Source: Comamonadaceae bacterium
GTDB taxonomy: Bacteria; Pseudomonadota; Gammaproteobacteria; Burkholderiales; Burkholderiaceae_C
Reading direction: 5' to 3'
Assembly: GCA_947448745.1 (NCBI GenBank)
Contig: CANFOQ010000007.1
Coordinates: 1 to 64,000, forward strand
DNA length: 64,000 nt
Positions 9,042-19,501 of the stretch are shown piece by piece. The notes under the pieces are model-generated. The model was given only the letters and a program-made list of their open reading frames with translations, had not been told where the DNA came from and searched no databases. Numbering within the stretch: position 1 is the first letter of the stretch; the number at the start of each line of letters is the position of its first letter. Both the position numbers and the translations under genes were made by a program.

Positions 9042-9256
9042 GACGCAGATTATGTCACCGAGGTTGCTCTTTCAGGGGCGGATAAACCATGGGCACAGCA
9101 ATCGGTGTCATAATCTTGGGCTCCCAATCAAAAAGGGTTCGAGCATGGTGTGAAACGCTTTTGGCTCGAGATCCAAAGTCTTGATGCGCTTCCAAAAAGA
9201 GTTGCAAAAAGGCACCCTGGGTTTTTCGTCTTCGAAATTCACAAAGGTTTTACACC

Positions 9257-11038
9257 ATGGAAACTACCAAGGCGGCGCCTCCTCAAGCCGCGAATGCCAG
9301 CGACGTTCATGCTGGCAGCACTGAACTCAACGGTTCAGACATTCTTGTCAAAGCACTGCAAGCCGAAAACGTCAAATACCTCTGGGGCTACCCCGGTGGT
9401 GCGGTGTTGCACATCTATGACGCGCTTTACAAACAAGACACGATTCAACACATTTTGGTGCGCCATGAGCAGGCTGCGGTGCATGCCGCCGACGGCTATG
9501 CGCGTGCCACAGGCGATGTCGGCGTGGCCTTGGTCACCTCTGGTCCCGGCGTGACGAATGCTGTGACGGGCATTGCCACCGCTTACATGGACAGCATTCC
9601 CATGGTGATCATCACCGGGCAAGTGCCCACGCACGCCATTGGCTTGGATGCATTCCAAGAGTGCGACACCGTCGGCATCACGCGACCCATCGTCAAACAC
9701 AACTTCCTGGTCAAAGATGTTCGTGAGCTGGTGGATGTGATGAAAAAAGCTTTTCACATCGCTCGCAGTGGCCGGCCCGGCCCCGTGGTGGTCGACATCC
9801 CCAAAGACGTGTCTTTCAAAAAGACCGCGTACAACGGTTACCCAGAGACCGTTGAAATGCGCTCGTACAACCCCGTGCGCAAAGGCCACAGCGGTCAAAT
9901 CCGCAAGGCCTTGCAACTGTTGTTGACCGCCAAACGTCCCTTCATCTACACCGGTGGCGGTGTTTTGATGAGCGAAGCCTCCCAAGAATTGCGCACACTG
10001 GTGGACATGTTGGGCTTCCCCTGCACCAACACCCTGATGGGCTTGGGTGCTTACCCGGCCAGTGACCGCAAATTTTTGGGCATGCTGGGCATGCACGGCA
10101 CAGTCGAAGCCAACAACGCCATGCAAAACTGCGATGTCTTGTTGGCCGTTGGTGCACGTTTCGACGATCGCGTGATTGGCAACCCCAAGCACTTTGCACA
10201 AAACGAACGCAAGATCATTCACATTGACATCGACCCCTCCAGCATTTCCAAGCGGGTCAAGGTGGACATTCCCATTGTGGGTGATGTCAAGGACGTGTTG
10301 ACCGACATGATCGGCATGTTGCGAGAGACGCCCACCAAACCCGATCCAAAATCTTTGGCTGCTTGGTGGGAAACCATCGAGGCTTGGCGTGCCCGCGACT
10401 GCATGAAATATGACCGTGGCAATTCAATCGTCATCAAGCCCCAGGCCGTCATTGAAACCCTTTGGAACCTGACCAAAGACGCAGATGCGTACATCACCTC
10501 CGATGTGGGCCAGCATCAAATGTGGGCCGCTCAGTACTACAAGTTTGATCAACCGCGTCGCTGGATCAACTCTGGTGGCTTGGGCACCATGGGCGTGGGA
10601 ATCCCGTACGCCATGGGCATCAAACTGGCCAAGCCCGAGAGCGAGGTGTATTGCGTCACGGGTGAGGGCTCGGTGCAAATGTGCATCCAAGAACTGTCCA
10701 CCTGTTTGCAATACAACACGCCCATCAAAGTCATTGCCTTGAACAATCGTTATTTGGGTATGGTGCGCCAGTGGCAAGAGATTGAATACTCCGGTCGTTA
10801 CAGCCACAGTTACATGGATGCCTTGCCCAATTTCGTCAAGCTGGCCGAAGCCTATGGTCATGTCGGCATGCTGATTGAGCGGCCTGAAGACGTTGAGCCC
10901 GCTTTGCGCGAAGCCCGCAAATTGAAAGATCGCACCGTGTTCATGGATTTCAGAACCGACCAAACCGAGAATGTGTTCCCCATGGTGCAAGCAGGCAAGG
11001 GCATCACTGAAATGCTGCTCGGCAGCGAAGACCTTTGA
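9257..11038 (+). CDS. ilvB: Acetolactate synthase, large (catalytic) subunit
   Basis: Predicted 593 residues. It joins two pyruvates, or pyruvate and 2-ketobutyrate, in the first common step of valine, leucine and isoleucine synthesis. The N-terminal thiamine diphosphate domain has the catalytic Glu71 in [15 protein letters not shown]; the C-terminal cofactor-binding motif begins at [15 protein letters not shown] and ends with NN (the usual GDG first triplet is GEG here). A hydrophilic extension of about 22 residues precedes the conserved start. It leads ilvB-ilvN-ilvC-pssA, with ilvN 16 bases on. The upstream region has an extended -10-like TGTCATAAT at 9106-9114 but no convincing attenuator. 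Confidence 0.97.
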   Translation: METTKAAPPQAANASDVHAGSTELNGSDILVKALQAENVKYLWGYPGGAVLHIYDALYKQDTIQHILVRHEQAAVHAADGYARATGDVGVALVTSGPGVTNAVTGIATAYMDSIPMVIITGQVPTHAIGLDAFQECDTVGITRPIVKHNFLVKDVRELVDVMKKAFHIARSGRPGPVVVDIPKDVSFKKTAYNGYPETVEMRSYNPVRKGHSGQIRKALQLLLTAKRPFIYTGGGVLMSEASQELRTLVDMLGFPCTNTLMGLGAYPASDRKFLGMLGMHGTVEANNAMQNCDVLLAVGARFDDRVIGNPKHFAQNERKIIHIDIDPSSISKRVKVDIPIVGDVKDVLTDMIGMLRETPTKPDPKSLAAWWETIEAWRARDCMKYDRGNSIVIKPQAVIETLWNLTKDADAYITSDVGQHQMWAAQYYKFDQPRRWINSGGLGTMGVGIPYAMGIKLAKPESEVYCVTGEGSVQMCIQELSTCLQYNTPIKVIALNNRYLGMVRQWQEIEYSGRYSHSYMDALPNFVKLAEAYGHVGMLIERPEDVEPALREARKLKDRTVFMDFRTDQTENVFPMVQAGKGITEMLLGSEDL

Positions 11039-11054
11039 TCGGCGGGCCAACATC

Positions 11055-12592
<1,538 letters not shown>

Positions 12593-12602
12593 TCCAGACG
12601 CC

Positions 12603-13403
12603 ATGCGCAACGACGACACCGACGAACAAATCGAAGCCTCCAGCAGGCTTCGCAAGGGCATCTATGTGCTGCCCAACTTGTTCACCTTGGCCGCTTTGTT
12701 TTGTGGGTTCTATGCCATCGTGATGGCCATGGGCAACCAATACGAAGCTTCTGCATTGGGTGTTTTCTTTGCCATGGTGCTCGACAGTTTGGATGGTCGT
12801 GTGGCGCGCATGACCAATACCCAAACTGCCTTTGGTGCCCAAATGGACTCCTTGGCCGACATGGTGTCTTTTGGTGCTGCGCCGGCCCTGATCGTTTATG
12901 AATGGGTTCTGCGCGATTTGGGACGTTGGGGTTGGTTTGCCGCTTTCGTGTATTGCGCTTGTGCAGCGCTGCGCTTGGCCCGGTTCAATGTGAATACCTC
13001 GGTGGTGGACAAGCGCTTTTTCCAAGGCCTGCCATCACCCGCAGCGGCCGCCTTGATGATGGGCTTCATTTGGTTGGTGACCGTGTTGGGCTTGGTCAAA
13101 ACTGATTTTGTCTGGGTGGCCTTTGCGCTGTGCTTGTATGCCGGTCTCACCATGGTCAGCAATGTGCCGTTCTACAGTTTCAAAGATTTTCAAATGCGCA
13201 AAAGCGTGCCTTTTGCAGTCATTGTGTCCATCGCCTTGGTCATTGCCGTCATCAACATTCACCCCCCCATCGTTTTGTTTTCCTTGTTTCTGATTTACGG
13301 CACCAGCGGTTATGCGGTCTATGCTTGGCGTCGTTTCAAAGGCATACCAACCAGCGTCATCAGCACTTCCACAGACGAGCCTGAAGAAATGGGCTTGCAC
13401 TGA
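12603..13403 (+). CDS. pssA: CDP-diacylglycerol--serine O-phosphatidyltransferase
   Basis: Predicted 266 residues, polytopic, inner membrane. It makes phosphatidylserine, the precursor of phosphatidylethanolamine. The CDP-alcohol phosphotransferase signature DG-x2-AR-x8-G-x3-D-x3-D is complete in DGRVARMTNTQTAFGAQMDS plus LAD, about residues 69-91. It lies ten bases behind ilvC, so it is probably expressed with the ilv genes. The ATG at 12603 is preferred over a TTG at 12573, which would overlap ilvC by 20 bases. Confidence 0.95.
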   Translation: MRNDDTDEQIEASSRLRKGIYVLPNLFTLAALFCGFYAIVMAMGNQYEASALGVFFAMVLDSLDGRVARMTNTQTAFGAQMDSLADMVSFGAAPALIVYEWVLRDLGRWGWFAAFVYCACAALRLARFNVNTSVVDKRFFQGLPSPAAAALMMGFIWLVTVLGLVKTDFVWVAFALCLYAGLTMVSNVPFYSFKDFQMRKSVPFAVIVSIALVIAVINIHPPIVLFSLFLIYGTSGYAVYAWRRFKGIPTSVISTSTDEPEEMGLH

Positions 13404-13439
13404 GCAAGGCATGGCCTGGCGCAGCAGCGGTGCCGCCTG

Positions 13440-13448
13440 TGCTACATT
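13440..13448 (+). promoter_or_regulatory. Extended -10 promoter for the leuA leader
   Basis: TGCTACATT is an extended -10 (TG-n-TACATT); no good -35 is seen. With normal spacing, transcription would begin at about 13455, which is the A of the leader peptide's ATG. No ribosome binding site precedes that ATG, so the leader would be translated as a leaderless mRNA. Confidence 0.45.
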
Positions 13449-13454
13449 TCGCAC

Positions 13455-13508
13455 ATGAATTCTTTGCACAACCTACTGCTACTGGGCTTTTTCGGGCTTC
13501 ATTGGTAG
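13455..13508 (+). CDS. leuL: leuA leader peptide (attenuator)
   Basis: A 17-codon reading frame encodes MNSLHNLLLLGFFGLHW and stops at TAG. Six of its 17 residues are leucine, including four consecutive Leu codons (CTA CTG CTA CTG), the signature of a leucine attenuator: slow translation when charged tRNA-Leu is scarce would let leuA be transcribed. A terminator follows 21 bases after the stop and leuA 98 bases after it. CTA is a rare codon in this GC-rich window, which would sharpen the stall. The symbol follows the role of E. coli leuL; there is no sequence homology. Confidence 0.75.
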   Translation: MNSLHNLLLLGFFGLHW

Positions 13509-13529
13509 CGTTCGCGCATCCTTTTTCCA

Positions 13530-13565
13530 GGCCCGTTTGCAACCGCAACGGGCCTTTTGTTTTTG
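13530..13565 (+). terminator. Intrinsic terminator / attenuator before leuA
   Basis: Arms GGCCCGTT (13530-13537) and AACGGGCC (13547-13554) enclose a 9-base loop and are followed by TTTTGTTTTTG. It stands between the Leu-rich leader peptide and leuA, as the regulated terminator of an attenuator should. Confidence 0.85.
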
Positions 13566-13606
13566 TGTGGACCAGGTTCTGATTGATCAGACCTCAGGAG
13601 TGAGAA

Positions 13607-15145
13607 ATGACCGATAAATTGATAATTTTCGACACCACCTTGCGCGATGGTGAGCAGTCTCCCGGCGCGTCCATGACCCGCGATGAAAAATTGCGCATTG
13701 CCCGCCAATTGGAGCGCTTGCGCGTCGATGTGATTGAAGCTGGTTTTGCGGCCAGCTCAGAGGGTGATTTTTTGGCCGTCAAAGCCATTGCTGACGCCAT
13801 CACCGAATCCACTGTTTGCTCGCTCTCACGCGCCAATGACCGGGATATTTCCAGAGCTGCCGAAGCCTTGAAAGGCGCCAAAAACGCGCGCATCCACACT
13901 TTCATTGCCACCTCTGCCTTGCACATGGAAAAGAAATTGCGGATGACGCCGGACCAGGTGTTTGAGCAAGCCAAGCAATCGGTGCGGTTTGCCCGCAACT
14001 TGGTGGCTGATGTGGAGTTCAGCCCAGAAGACGGCTACCGCAGCGATGTGGATTTTTTGTGCCGCATTTTGGAAGCGGTCATCAAAGAGGGTGCCACCAC
14101 CATCAACGTGCCCGACACCGTCGGCTACGCCGTGCCCGAGTTGTACGGCAACTTCATCAAGACCTTGCGCGAGCGCATTCCCAATTCCGACAAGGCAATC
14201 TGGTCGGTGCACTGTCACAACGACTTGGGCATGGCTGTGGCCAATTCTCTGGCGGGCGTGCAAATTGGCGGTGCTCGCCAAGTGGAATGCACCATCAACG
14301 GCTTGGGCGAACGAGCTGGCAACTGTTCCTTGGAAGAAATTGTCATGGCGGTGAAAACTCGCAAAGACTATTTCGGCTTGACCTTGGGCATCGAAACACA
14401 ACACATCTTGGCAGCCAGTCGCATGGTGAGCCAGACCACCGGTTTTGTGGTGCAACCCAACAAAGCGGTGGTGGGGGCCAATGCCTTTGCCCATGCGTCG
14501 GGCATTCACCAAGACGGCGTGCTCAAAGCGCGTGACACCTACGAAATCATGCGCGCCGAAGACGTGGGTTGGAGCGCCAACAAAATCGTCTTGGGCAAGC
14601 TTAGCGGCCGCAATGCGTTCAAACAACGCTTGCAAGACTTGGGCGTTGAACTTGAAAGCGAAGCCGAAACCAATGCGGCGTTCACGCGGTTCAAGGAATT
14701 GGCCGATCGCAAGAGCGATATTTTTGACGAAGACATTTTGGCCTTGGTCAGTGAAGAAAGCGTCTCTCACGAAGGTGACGTATTTGGCTTTGTGAAGTTG
14801 TCACAGCACAGCGAAACTGGCGAGCGCCCGCATGCGGCCATCGTGTTCACCGACAACGGCAAAGAAATCTCTTGCGATTCCGATGGCAATGGCCCGGTCG
14901 ATGCCTCATTGAAAGCCATCGAGAAGCATGTAAAAAGTGGTGCCGAAATGGTGTTGTACTCGGTCAACGCCATCAGTGGCTCGACTGAAAGCCAAGGCGA
15001 GGTGACGGTTCGTTTGCAAAACAACGGCCGCATCGTCAATGGTGTGGGCTCGGACCCCGACATCGTCGTCGCCTCTGCCAAAGCGTACTTGAGTGCCTTG
15101 AACAAATTGCAGAGCAAAGCTGAGCGTGTGATGGCGCAAGGATGA
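13607..15145 (+). CDS. leuA: 2-isopropylmalate synthase
   Basis: Predicted 512 residues. It condenses 2-ketoisovalerate (from the ilv pathway encoded next door) with acetyl-CoA in the first committed step of leucine synthesis. The HMGL-like TIM barrel starts with [17 protein letters not shown], with the metal ligand Asp and catalytic Arg; [13 protein letters not shown] holds the metal-binding histidines; the C-terminal leucine-binding LeuA dimer domain (about residues 390-505) gives feedback inhibition. The ATG follows CAGGAG. It is preceded by a leucine leader peptide and terminator. I see no leuB/C/D nearby. Confidence 0.97.
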   Translation: MTDKLIIFDTTLRDGEQSPGASMTRDEKLRIARQLERLRVDVIEAGFAASSEGDFLAVKAIADAITESTVCSLSRANDRDISRAAEALKGAKNARIHTFIATSALHMEKKLRMTPDQVFEQAKQSVRFARNLVADVEFSPEDGYRSDVDFLCRILEAVIKEGATTINVPDTVGYAVPELYGNFIKTLRERIPNSDKAIWSVHCHNDLGMAVANSLAGVQIGGARQVECTINGLGERAGNCSLEEIVMAVKTRKDYFGLTLGIETQHILAASRMVSQTTGFVVQPNKAVVGANAFAHASGIHQDGVLKARDTYEIMRAEDVGWSANKIVLGKLSGRNAFKQRLQDLGVELESEAETNAAFTRFKELADRKSDIFDEDILALVSEESVSHEGDVFGFVKLSQHSETGERPHAAIVFTDNGKEISCDSDGNGPVDASLKAIEKHVKSGAEMVLYSVNAISGSTESQGEVTVRLQNNGRIVNGVGSDPDIVVASAKAYLSALNKLQSKAERVMAQG

Positions 15146-15146
15146 G

Positions 15147-15165
15147 AGAATTCAAAATGAATTCT
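15147..15165. other. AT-rich inverted repeat after leuA
   Basis: AGAATTCA and TGAATTCT are perfect 8-base arms separated by AAA, directly after the leuA stop and followed by TTTT. It may be a weak terminator for leuA or an operator for the next gene; the stem is AT-rich and not strong. Confidence 0.4.
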
Positions 15166-15202
15166 TTTGATTACTTGAGAAAAAACATGCAAGTTGTTGA
15201 TA

Positions 15203-15229
15203 TTGATTGTTTTTTTAATTCACTATAAA
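15203..15229 (+). promoter_or_regulatory. Possible pbpG promoter
   Basis: TATAAA at 15224-15229 is a good -10 in an AT-rich stretch, about 40 bases before the pbpG ATG. TTGATT at 15203-15208 gives a short 15-base spacer and TTGATA at 15197-15202 a long 21-base spacer, so the -35 is uncertain. Confidence 0.4.
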
Positions 15230-15269
15230 CTCCGACGCATCGTTCTCGAACAAACCCCGCAAGGACTGC

Positions 15270-16238
15270 ATGTTGAAAAGAATACAAGCCCCCATTTATG
15301 CCGTGGTACTGGCCTTGTCCACACTGTGTGTGGCCCCGCTGGCCTATGCCAAAAACCATCCTGCGGTGCAGAAGTCTTCCAATGTCAGAGCCAATGTCGC
15401 GAAGAAAAAATCAGTTCGCATCAAAGCCAGTGCGCCCAAAAAACCGTCCTTTGGTCAAATCGCAGGTTTGCATCAAAGTGACGATGAACTGTCGTTGAAA
15501 TCCAGTGTGGCCTATGTCATTGACCAAGACACCCAAGAGGTGTTGCTGAGCAAAAACGACAATGCGGTGCTGCCGATTGCGTCCATCACCAAACTGATGA
15601 CTGGCTTGGTGATTCGTGAAGCCAATCTGTCGATGGAAGAAGCCATCACCATCACCACCGAAGACATCGACACTGAAAAAGGCAGCAGTTCCCGTTTGCG
15701 CCCCGGTGCCACACTCACCCGTGGTGAACTCCTGCATTTGGCACTCATGTCCAGCGAAAACCGTGCGGCCCACGCCCTGGGACGCACCTACCCGCAAGGC
15801 TTGTCTGCTTTCATTGCGCAGATGAATGCCAAAGCACAGCAACTGGGCATGCACGACACCAAATATGCAGAGCCCACAGGTTTGTCCAGTCGCAACCAAT
15901 CCAGCGCCAAAGATTTGGCCACTTTGGTGGCTTTCGCCGCCAACGACCCGACATTGCGTGAACTCACCACCTCGGGTGGCATGGATGTGGAAGTGGGCAG
16001 CCGCACCCTCAAATACAAATCCACCAACCGTTTGGTGACCAACCCCAACTGGAGCATTGACTTGCAAAAAACCGGCTACATCTCAGAAGCTGGTCAATGC
16101 TTGGTGATGCAAGCCAAAGTGGCTGGTCGCAAGCTGGTGATGGTGTTCCTGGACTCTGCTGGCAAATTCAGCCGAATCGCAGACGCCGAGCGTGTTCGCC
16201 GATGGGTGGAGCTGCGCCATCCAGCTGCACAATCCTGA
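15270..16238 (+). CDS. pbpG: D-alanyl-D-alanine endopeptidase, PBP7/8 type
   Basis: Predicted 322 residues. A signal peptide (to about AYA-27) exports it to the periplasm, then a Lys-rich linker of about 40 residues leads to a serine peptidase S11 domain. All three penicillin-binding motifs are visible: S105-x-x-K108 (SITK), S162-x-N164 (SEN) and K267-T-G269. It would cut D-Ala-meso-DAP crosslinks in peptidoglycan. The lack of a C-terminal amphipathic membrane anchor favours PbpG over DacA/DacC. It appears monocistronic and ends at a strong terminator. Confidence 0.92.
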   Translation: MLKRIQAPIYAVVLALSTLCVAPLAYAKNHPAVQKSSNVRANVAKKKSVRIKASAPKKPSFGQIAGLHQSDDELSLKSSVAYVIDQDTQEVLLSKNDNAVLPIASITKLMTGLVIREANLSMEEAITITTEDIDTEKGSSSRLRPGATLTRGELLHLALMSSENRAAHALGRTYPQGLSAFIAQMNAKAQQLGMHDTKYAEPTGLSSRNQSSAKDLATLVAFAANDPTLRELTTSGGMDVEVGSRTLKYKSTNRLVTNPNWSIDLQKTGYISEAGQCLVMQAKVAGRKLVMVFLDSAGKFSRIADAERVRRWVELRHPAAQS

Positions 16239-16258
16239 ACGATCCCCACATTCAAAAG

Positions 16259-16282
16259 AAGCCTCCATTCGGAGGCTTTTTT
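16259..16282. terminator. Intrinsic terminator between pbpG and the iclR-type gene
   Basis: AAGCCTCC-ATTC-GGAGGCTT is an 8-bp stem with a 4-base loop followed by TTTTTT. It ends at the stop codon of the convergent IclR gene; the A-run on the other side (AAAAGAA) could let it work weakly in both directions. Confidence 0.9.
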
Positions 16283-17067
16283 CATGGGGTTGCCAGATAG
16301 CCCAAAGCTTCTGAAATGCGTTGTGCCGTGGCCTGCAACTTGGGTAGCCAAGCTTCATCGAGTCGATCTGCTGGTGCGGAAATCGACAAGCCTGCAATCA
16401 ACTTGGCTTGGTCGTCATAAATGCCGGCCGCCATGCAGCGCACCCCCAACTCCAACTCTTCGTTGTCGCGAGCCAAACCATATTGACGCGATTTGGCCAG
16501 TTCTTTTTCCAAAGCGGCCAATTGGGTGATGCTGTTTTTGGTATGACCACTCAGGCCGGTTTTGGTGGCATAGGCACGGACACGGTTGGGGTCGTCTGCT
16601 GCTAAAAACAACTTGCCAACGGAGGTGAGATGCAAGGGCGCTCGGCCGCCTATGGCGCGCACCACTTGCATGCCCGAGCGCTCGCTGAAAGCACGTTCGA
16701 CATACACAATTTCATCGCCTTGGCGCACACTCAGGTTCACGGGTTGCTGGGTCAGTTGATGCAATTCGCGCATGGGCTTGAGCGCCGCGTCTCGCACATT
16801 CAAACGGCCTTTGACGTAATTGCCGAGTTCCAACAAGCGCATGCCCAAGCGGTATTGGCCAGGTTCGGGGCGGTCGACATAGCGGCCGCTGACCAGGTCA
16901 TTGAGGATACGGTGGGTGGTGGAGGGGTGCAGGCCGGTTTGCTCGCTGATGTCTTTGAGGGAGCTTAAGCCGTCTTTCGCGGCCAGCACATCCATCAGGG
17001 CAAACATGCGCTCTAAAACTTGAATCGATGGTGTCGCGGGATTCAAATCATCAACTGTTTTTCGCAT
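16282..17067 (-). CDS. IclR-family transcriptional regulator
   Basis: Predicted 261 residues. The N-terminal winged helix (about residues 10-75) has the recognition-helix segment ISEQTGLHPSTTHRILNDL; the C-terminal IclR effector domain (about 85-255) has the characteristic LHLTSVGKLFLA and MAAGIYDDQAKLIAGLSIS segments. Such proteins are usually repressors or activators of catabolic operons, but no catabolic genes lie nearby, so the target is unknown. It starts nine bases after bpt and is probably cotranscribed with aat-bpt. Confidence 0.92.
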   Translation of the reverse strand: MRKTVDDLNPATPSIQVLERMFALMDVLAAKDGLSSLKDISEQTGLHPSTTHRILNDLVSGRYVDRPEPGQYRLGMRLLELGNYVKGRLNVRDAALKPMRELHQLTQQPVNLSVRQGDEIVYVERAFSERSGMQVVRAIGGRAPLHLTSVGKLFLAADDPNRVRAYATKTGLSGHTKNSITQLAALEKELAKSRQYGLARDNEELELGVRCMAAGIYDDQAKLIAGLSISAPADRLDEAWLPKLQATAQRISEALGYLATP

Positions 17068-17076
17068 GGTGGGATT

Positions 17077-17832
17077 TTACTGGCTGGGTTCAGCGGGAAA
17101 GGACCATAGCCCATCACGCAACAACTGGTGTGGTTTGAACTGCGCTTTGTAGTTCATCTTGGCGCTTTGTTCGATCCAATAGCCCAAGTACACATAGGGC
17201 AGACCCAGCGCCTTGGCCTGGGCGATTTGCCACAACACACAATAGGTGCCTAAGCCTGAAGACAACGTGGGGTCGGGATCGTAGAAGGTGTAAACCGCCG
17301 ACAAGCCATCGTTCAGCACGTCCAAGATGGACACCATGCGCAGAGAGCCCACCTCACCTTCGGGTGCCCGGTCCCTGAACTCCACCAAACGCGAATTGAC
17401 CCGACTTTGCAGCAAAAACTGGGTGTATTGCTCGATGCTGTCTTGGTCCATGCCGCCACCCGCGTGGCGCTGGGTTTGATATTTCAAATACAAGTCATAG
17501 TGCTCAGGTACATAAGCCAAACTGGAAACCGTTGCGACCAATGATTGATGTGACTTGTGAGCGCGGCGCTGACTGCGGTTTGGTTGAAATGCTTGCACAT
17601 CAATGCGCAATGGCACACAGGCTTTGCAGCCGTCGCAATAGGGTCGGTAGGTGAACAAACCACTGCGGCGAAAGCCTTTGGCGACCAATTCGGAATAGGT
17701 GTCGTTGTGGATCAGGTGGCTGGGTGTCGCCACTTGAGAGCGCGCCTGCTGCACTTCCAAGTAGCTGCAAGGGTAGGGGGCAGTGGCATAAAACTGCAGG
17801 GATTGAAGCGGTAAATCCTGGAGGTTTGTCAC
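17077..17832 (-). CDS. bpt: Aspartate/glutamate leucyltransferase (arginyltransferase family)
   Basis: Predicted 251 residues. It transfers leucine from Leu-tRNA to N-terminal Asp or Glu of proteins, marking them for ClpS/ClpAP in the bacterial N-end rule. The N-terminal ATE segment has [18 protein letters not shown], with the cysteine cluster of the family, and the C-terminal domain has [17 protein letters not shown]. The start is GTG at 17830-17832; no ATG is available in frame. It follows aat by 12 bases, and both enzymes serve the same pathway. Confidence 0.93.
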   Translation of the reverse strand: MTNLQDLPLQSLQFYATAPYPCSYLEVQQARSQVATPSHLIHNDTYSELVAKGFRRSGLFTYRPYCDGCKACVPLRIDVQAFQPNRSQRRAHKSHQSLVATVSSLAYVPEHYDLYLKYQTQRHAGGGMDQDSIEQYTQFLLQSRVNSRLVEFRDRAPEGEVGSLRMVSILDVLNDGLSAVYTFYDPDPTLSSGLGTYCVLWQIAQAKALGLPYVYLGYWIEQSAKMNYKAQFKPHQLLRDGLWSFPAEPSQ

Positions 17833-17844
17833 TGGGCCATCAGC

Positions 17845-18591
17845 TTATTCGAGAAGTTCGTGCCAGTATAAAGGGTCAAATTCCCAGCGCAGCGCTGCTT
17901 GGGGGGTGGCTTGCGCCGTGTGGTTCAAAAATGCCATGCGAGGGATTTCATGCGCTCCCATGCTGGCCAGATGCGCGGTGTTTTGTTGGCAATCAATCAT
18001 CACCACGCCTTGGGCTTGGCACAAACCCGTCAGCGCCGACAGGGCCAGTTTTGACGCATTGGTCTGCCAGGCAAACATGGATTCGCCAAACACGGCGCGG
18101 CCGATGGCCACACAGTACAAGCCGCCTACCAGCTGGCCATCCACCCAGGTCTCGACACTGTGGGCATGGCCAGCGCTGTGCAATGCTTCGTAGGCCCGAA
18201 CCATCTCGGGCACGATCCAGGTGCCGTTTTGCCCCGGTCGGGGGGCCGTGGCGCAGGCTTGAATGACTTGTGCAAAAGCCGTGTCGATTCGAATCTCAGC
18301 CGCTGGATTTTTCAAAAAAAGTTTGATGTGTTGCCGCAATGACCGGTGCAAGCGAAATTGCGATACCGGCAAGACCATGCGCGGGTCTGGGCTCCACCAC
18401 ATCACCGGTTGCCCCTCGCTGTACCAAGGAAAGCAGCTCTGTCCATAGGCTTGGAGCAAGCGGTCCACCGACAGCCCACCGCCCACGGCCAACAAGCCTG
18501 GTGCGGGTGTGTCGGCCCCCCAGGCCATGCTGGGTGGGGGCAGCGGGTCGTTCAGGCCGAGTTGATGCAAGTGGGGTTGGGGGTATCGCAT
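17845..18591 (-). CDS. aat: Leucyl/phenylalanyl-tRNA--protein transferase
   Basis: Predicted 248 residues. It attaches Leu or Phe to N-terminal Arg or Lys of proteins, creating N-degrons for ClpS. The family segments GLLAVGGGLS, QSCFPWYSEGQPVMWWSPDPR and VETWVDGQLVGGLYCVAIGR are clear. It opens a leftward operon aat-bpt-iclR and diverges from the enoyl-CoA hydratase family gene, with about 50 bases between the starts. Confidence 0.95.
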   Translation of the reverse strand: MRYPQPHLHQLGLNDPLPPPSMAWGADTPAPGLLAVGGGLSVDRLLQAYGQSCFPWYSEGQPVMWWSPDPRMVLPVSQFRLHRSLRQHIKLFLKNPAAEIRIDTAFAQVIQACATAPRPGQNGTWIVPEMVRAYEALHSAGHAHSVETWVDGQLVGGLYCVAIGRAVFGESMFAWQTNASKLALSALTGLCQAQGVVMIDCQQNTAHLASMGAHEIPRMAFLNHTAQATPQAALRWEFDPLYWHELLE

Positions 18592-18643
18592 CGCAAAGCT
18601 GGCATGATGTCAAAAGTTGAATCGTGATTGGAGAAGATACACC

Positions 18644-19432
18644 ATGAGCACCGCCACCACCATCTACGTCTTGCAAGAACGACCCCAAGCGGGCGTTGTT
18701 CGCTTGGTGATGAACCGTCCCGACAGTTTCAATGCCCTGTCATCCGAGATGCTCAGCGCCTTGGAAGACGCCTTGGTGCAAGCCTCGCAAAGCCCTGACT
18801 GCCGCGTGATCGTGCTGGCCGCCTTGGGCAAAGCTTATTGCGCGGGCCACGATTTGCGGGAAATGCGCAGCCAGCCCGATCCAGACTTCTACACCCAGTT
18901 GTTCGCCCAATGCAGCCGCATGATGATGCGCATCCAACACCTTCCCCAGCCGGTCATCGCCCAAGTGCAGGGCATCGCCACTGCTGCGGGTTGCCAGTTG
19001 GTGGCCATGTGTGATTTGGCTGTCGCGGCTGACACCGCCAAGTTCGCCGTTTCAGGCATCAACTATGGTTTGTTTTGCGCCACCCCCAGCGTCGGTTTGA
19101 GCCGCAACATGCACCGCAAACAGGCCATGGAAATGCTGCTCACAGGGGACTTCATCGATGCCCAGACCGCGGTCGCGCGGGGCTTGATCAACCATGCCGT
19201 GCCAGCCGAAGAATTAGCGCAGGCCGTGCTGGCCCTGTGCGCCAAGATCAGCGCCAAGCCTGAAACCGCAGTGCGCATGGGCAAAGGTTTGTTCTATCAA
19301 CAATTGGAAATGGGCGTTCAAGCGGCCTACCAATTGGCCGGTCAAACCATGGCCTGCAACATGATGGACGACGCGGCCCAAGAAGGATTTCAGGCCTTCA
19401 TAGAAAAACGCAAGCCCAGTTGGCAGCCTTGA
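18644..19432 (+). CDS. Enoyl-CoA hydratase/isomerase family protein, ECHDC3-like
   Basis: Predicted 262 residues with a crotonase fold: the oxyanion-hole segments AYCAGHDLREM and GIATAAGCQLVAMCDLAVA are present. The segment FAVSGINYGLFCATPSVGLS and RKQAMEMLLTG resembles the ECHDC3 group. At the place where classical hydratases have the first catalytic Glu (FGQPEI) it has Gly, and the second Glu position in the next helix is also not acidic, so ordinary hydratase activity is doubtful. The ATG follows GGAGA. It is probably a single gene, diverging from aat. Confidence 0.88.
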   Translation: MSTATTIYVLQERPQAGVVRLVMNRPDSFNALSSEMLSALEDALVQASQSPDCRVIVLAALGKAYCAGHDLREMRSQPDPDFYTQLFAQCSRMMMRIQHLPQPVIAQVQGIATAAGCQLVAMCDLAVAADTAKFAVSGINYGLFCATPSVGLSRNMHRKQAMEMLLTGDFIDAQTAVARGLINHAVPAEELAQAVLALCAKISAKPETAVRMGKGLFYQQLEMGVQAAYQLAGQTMACNMMDDAAQEGFQAFIEKRKPSWQP

Positions 19433-19443
19433 TCGCTTCACGC

Positions 19444-19463
19444 CAAGCCTCTGTACAGGCTTG
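19444..19463. other. Stem-loop between convergent genes
   Basis: CAAGCCT-CTGTAC-AGGCTTG is a 7-bp perfect stem 12 bases after the enoyl-CoA hydratase family stop. A second short stem (GATGC/GCATC) follows near 19481-19494. There is no T-run, so it is not a classical terminator, though it sits where transcription from both sides should end. Confidence 0.4.
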
Positions 19464-19501
19464 AAGACCTGCCTTGGGGCGATGCTCAGGCATCCAAGGT
19501 C

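Noticed and set aside
9145-9153. Mini-ORF ATG GTG TGA (Met-Val-stop) inside a TCGAGC/GCTCGA stem before ilvB, and a longer frame from 9089 containing Gly-Val-Ile-Ile-Leu
   Set aside because: A valine mini-ORF would be attractive for ilvB attenuation, but no terminator or antiterminator follows the stem, there is no ribosome binding site, and the longer frame begins upstream of the likely -10.
13826-14770. 314-codon open frame opposite leuA
   Set aside because: Same reasoning: antisense of a conserved enzyme with low-complexity His/Gln-rich translation.
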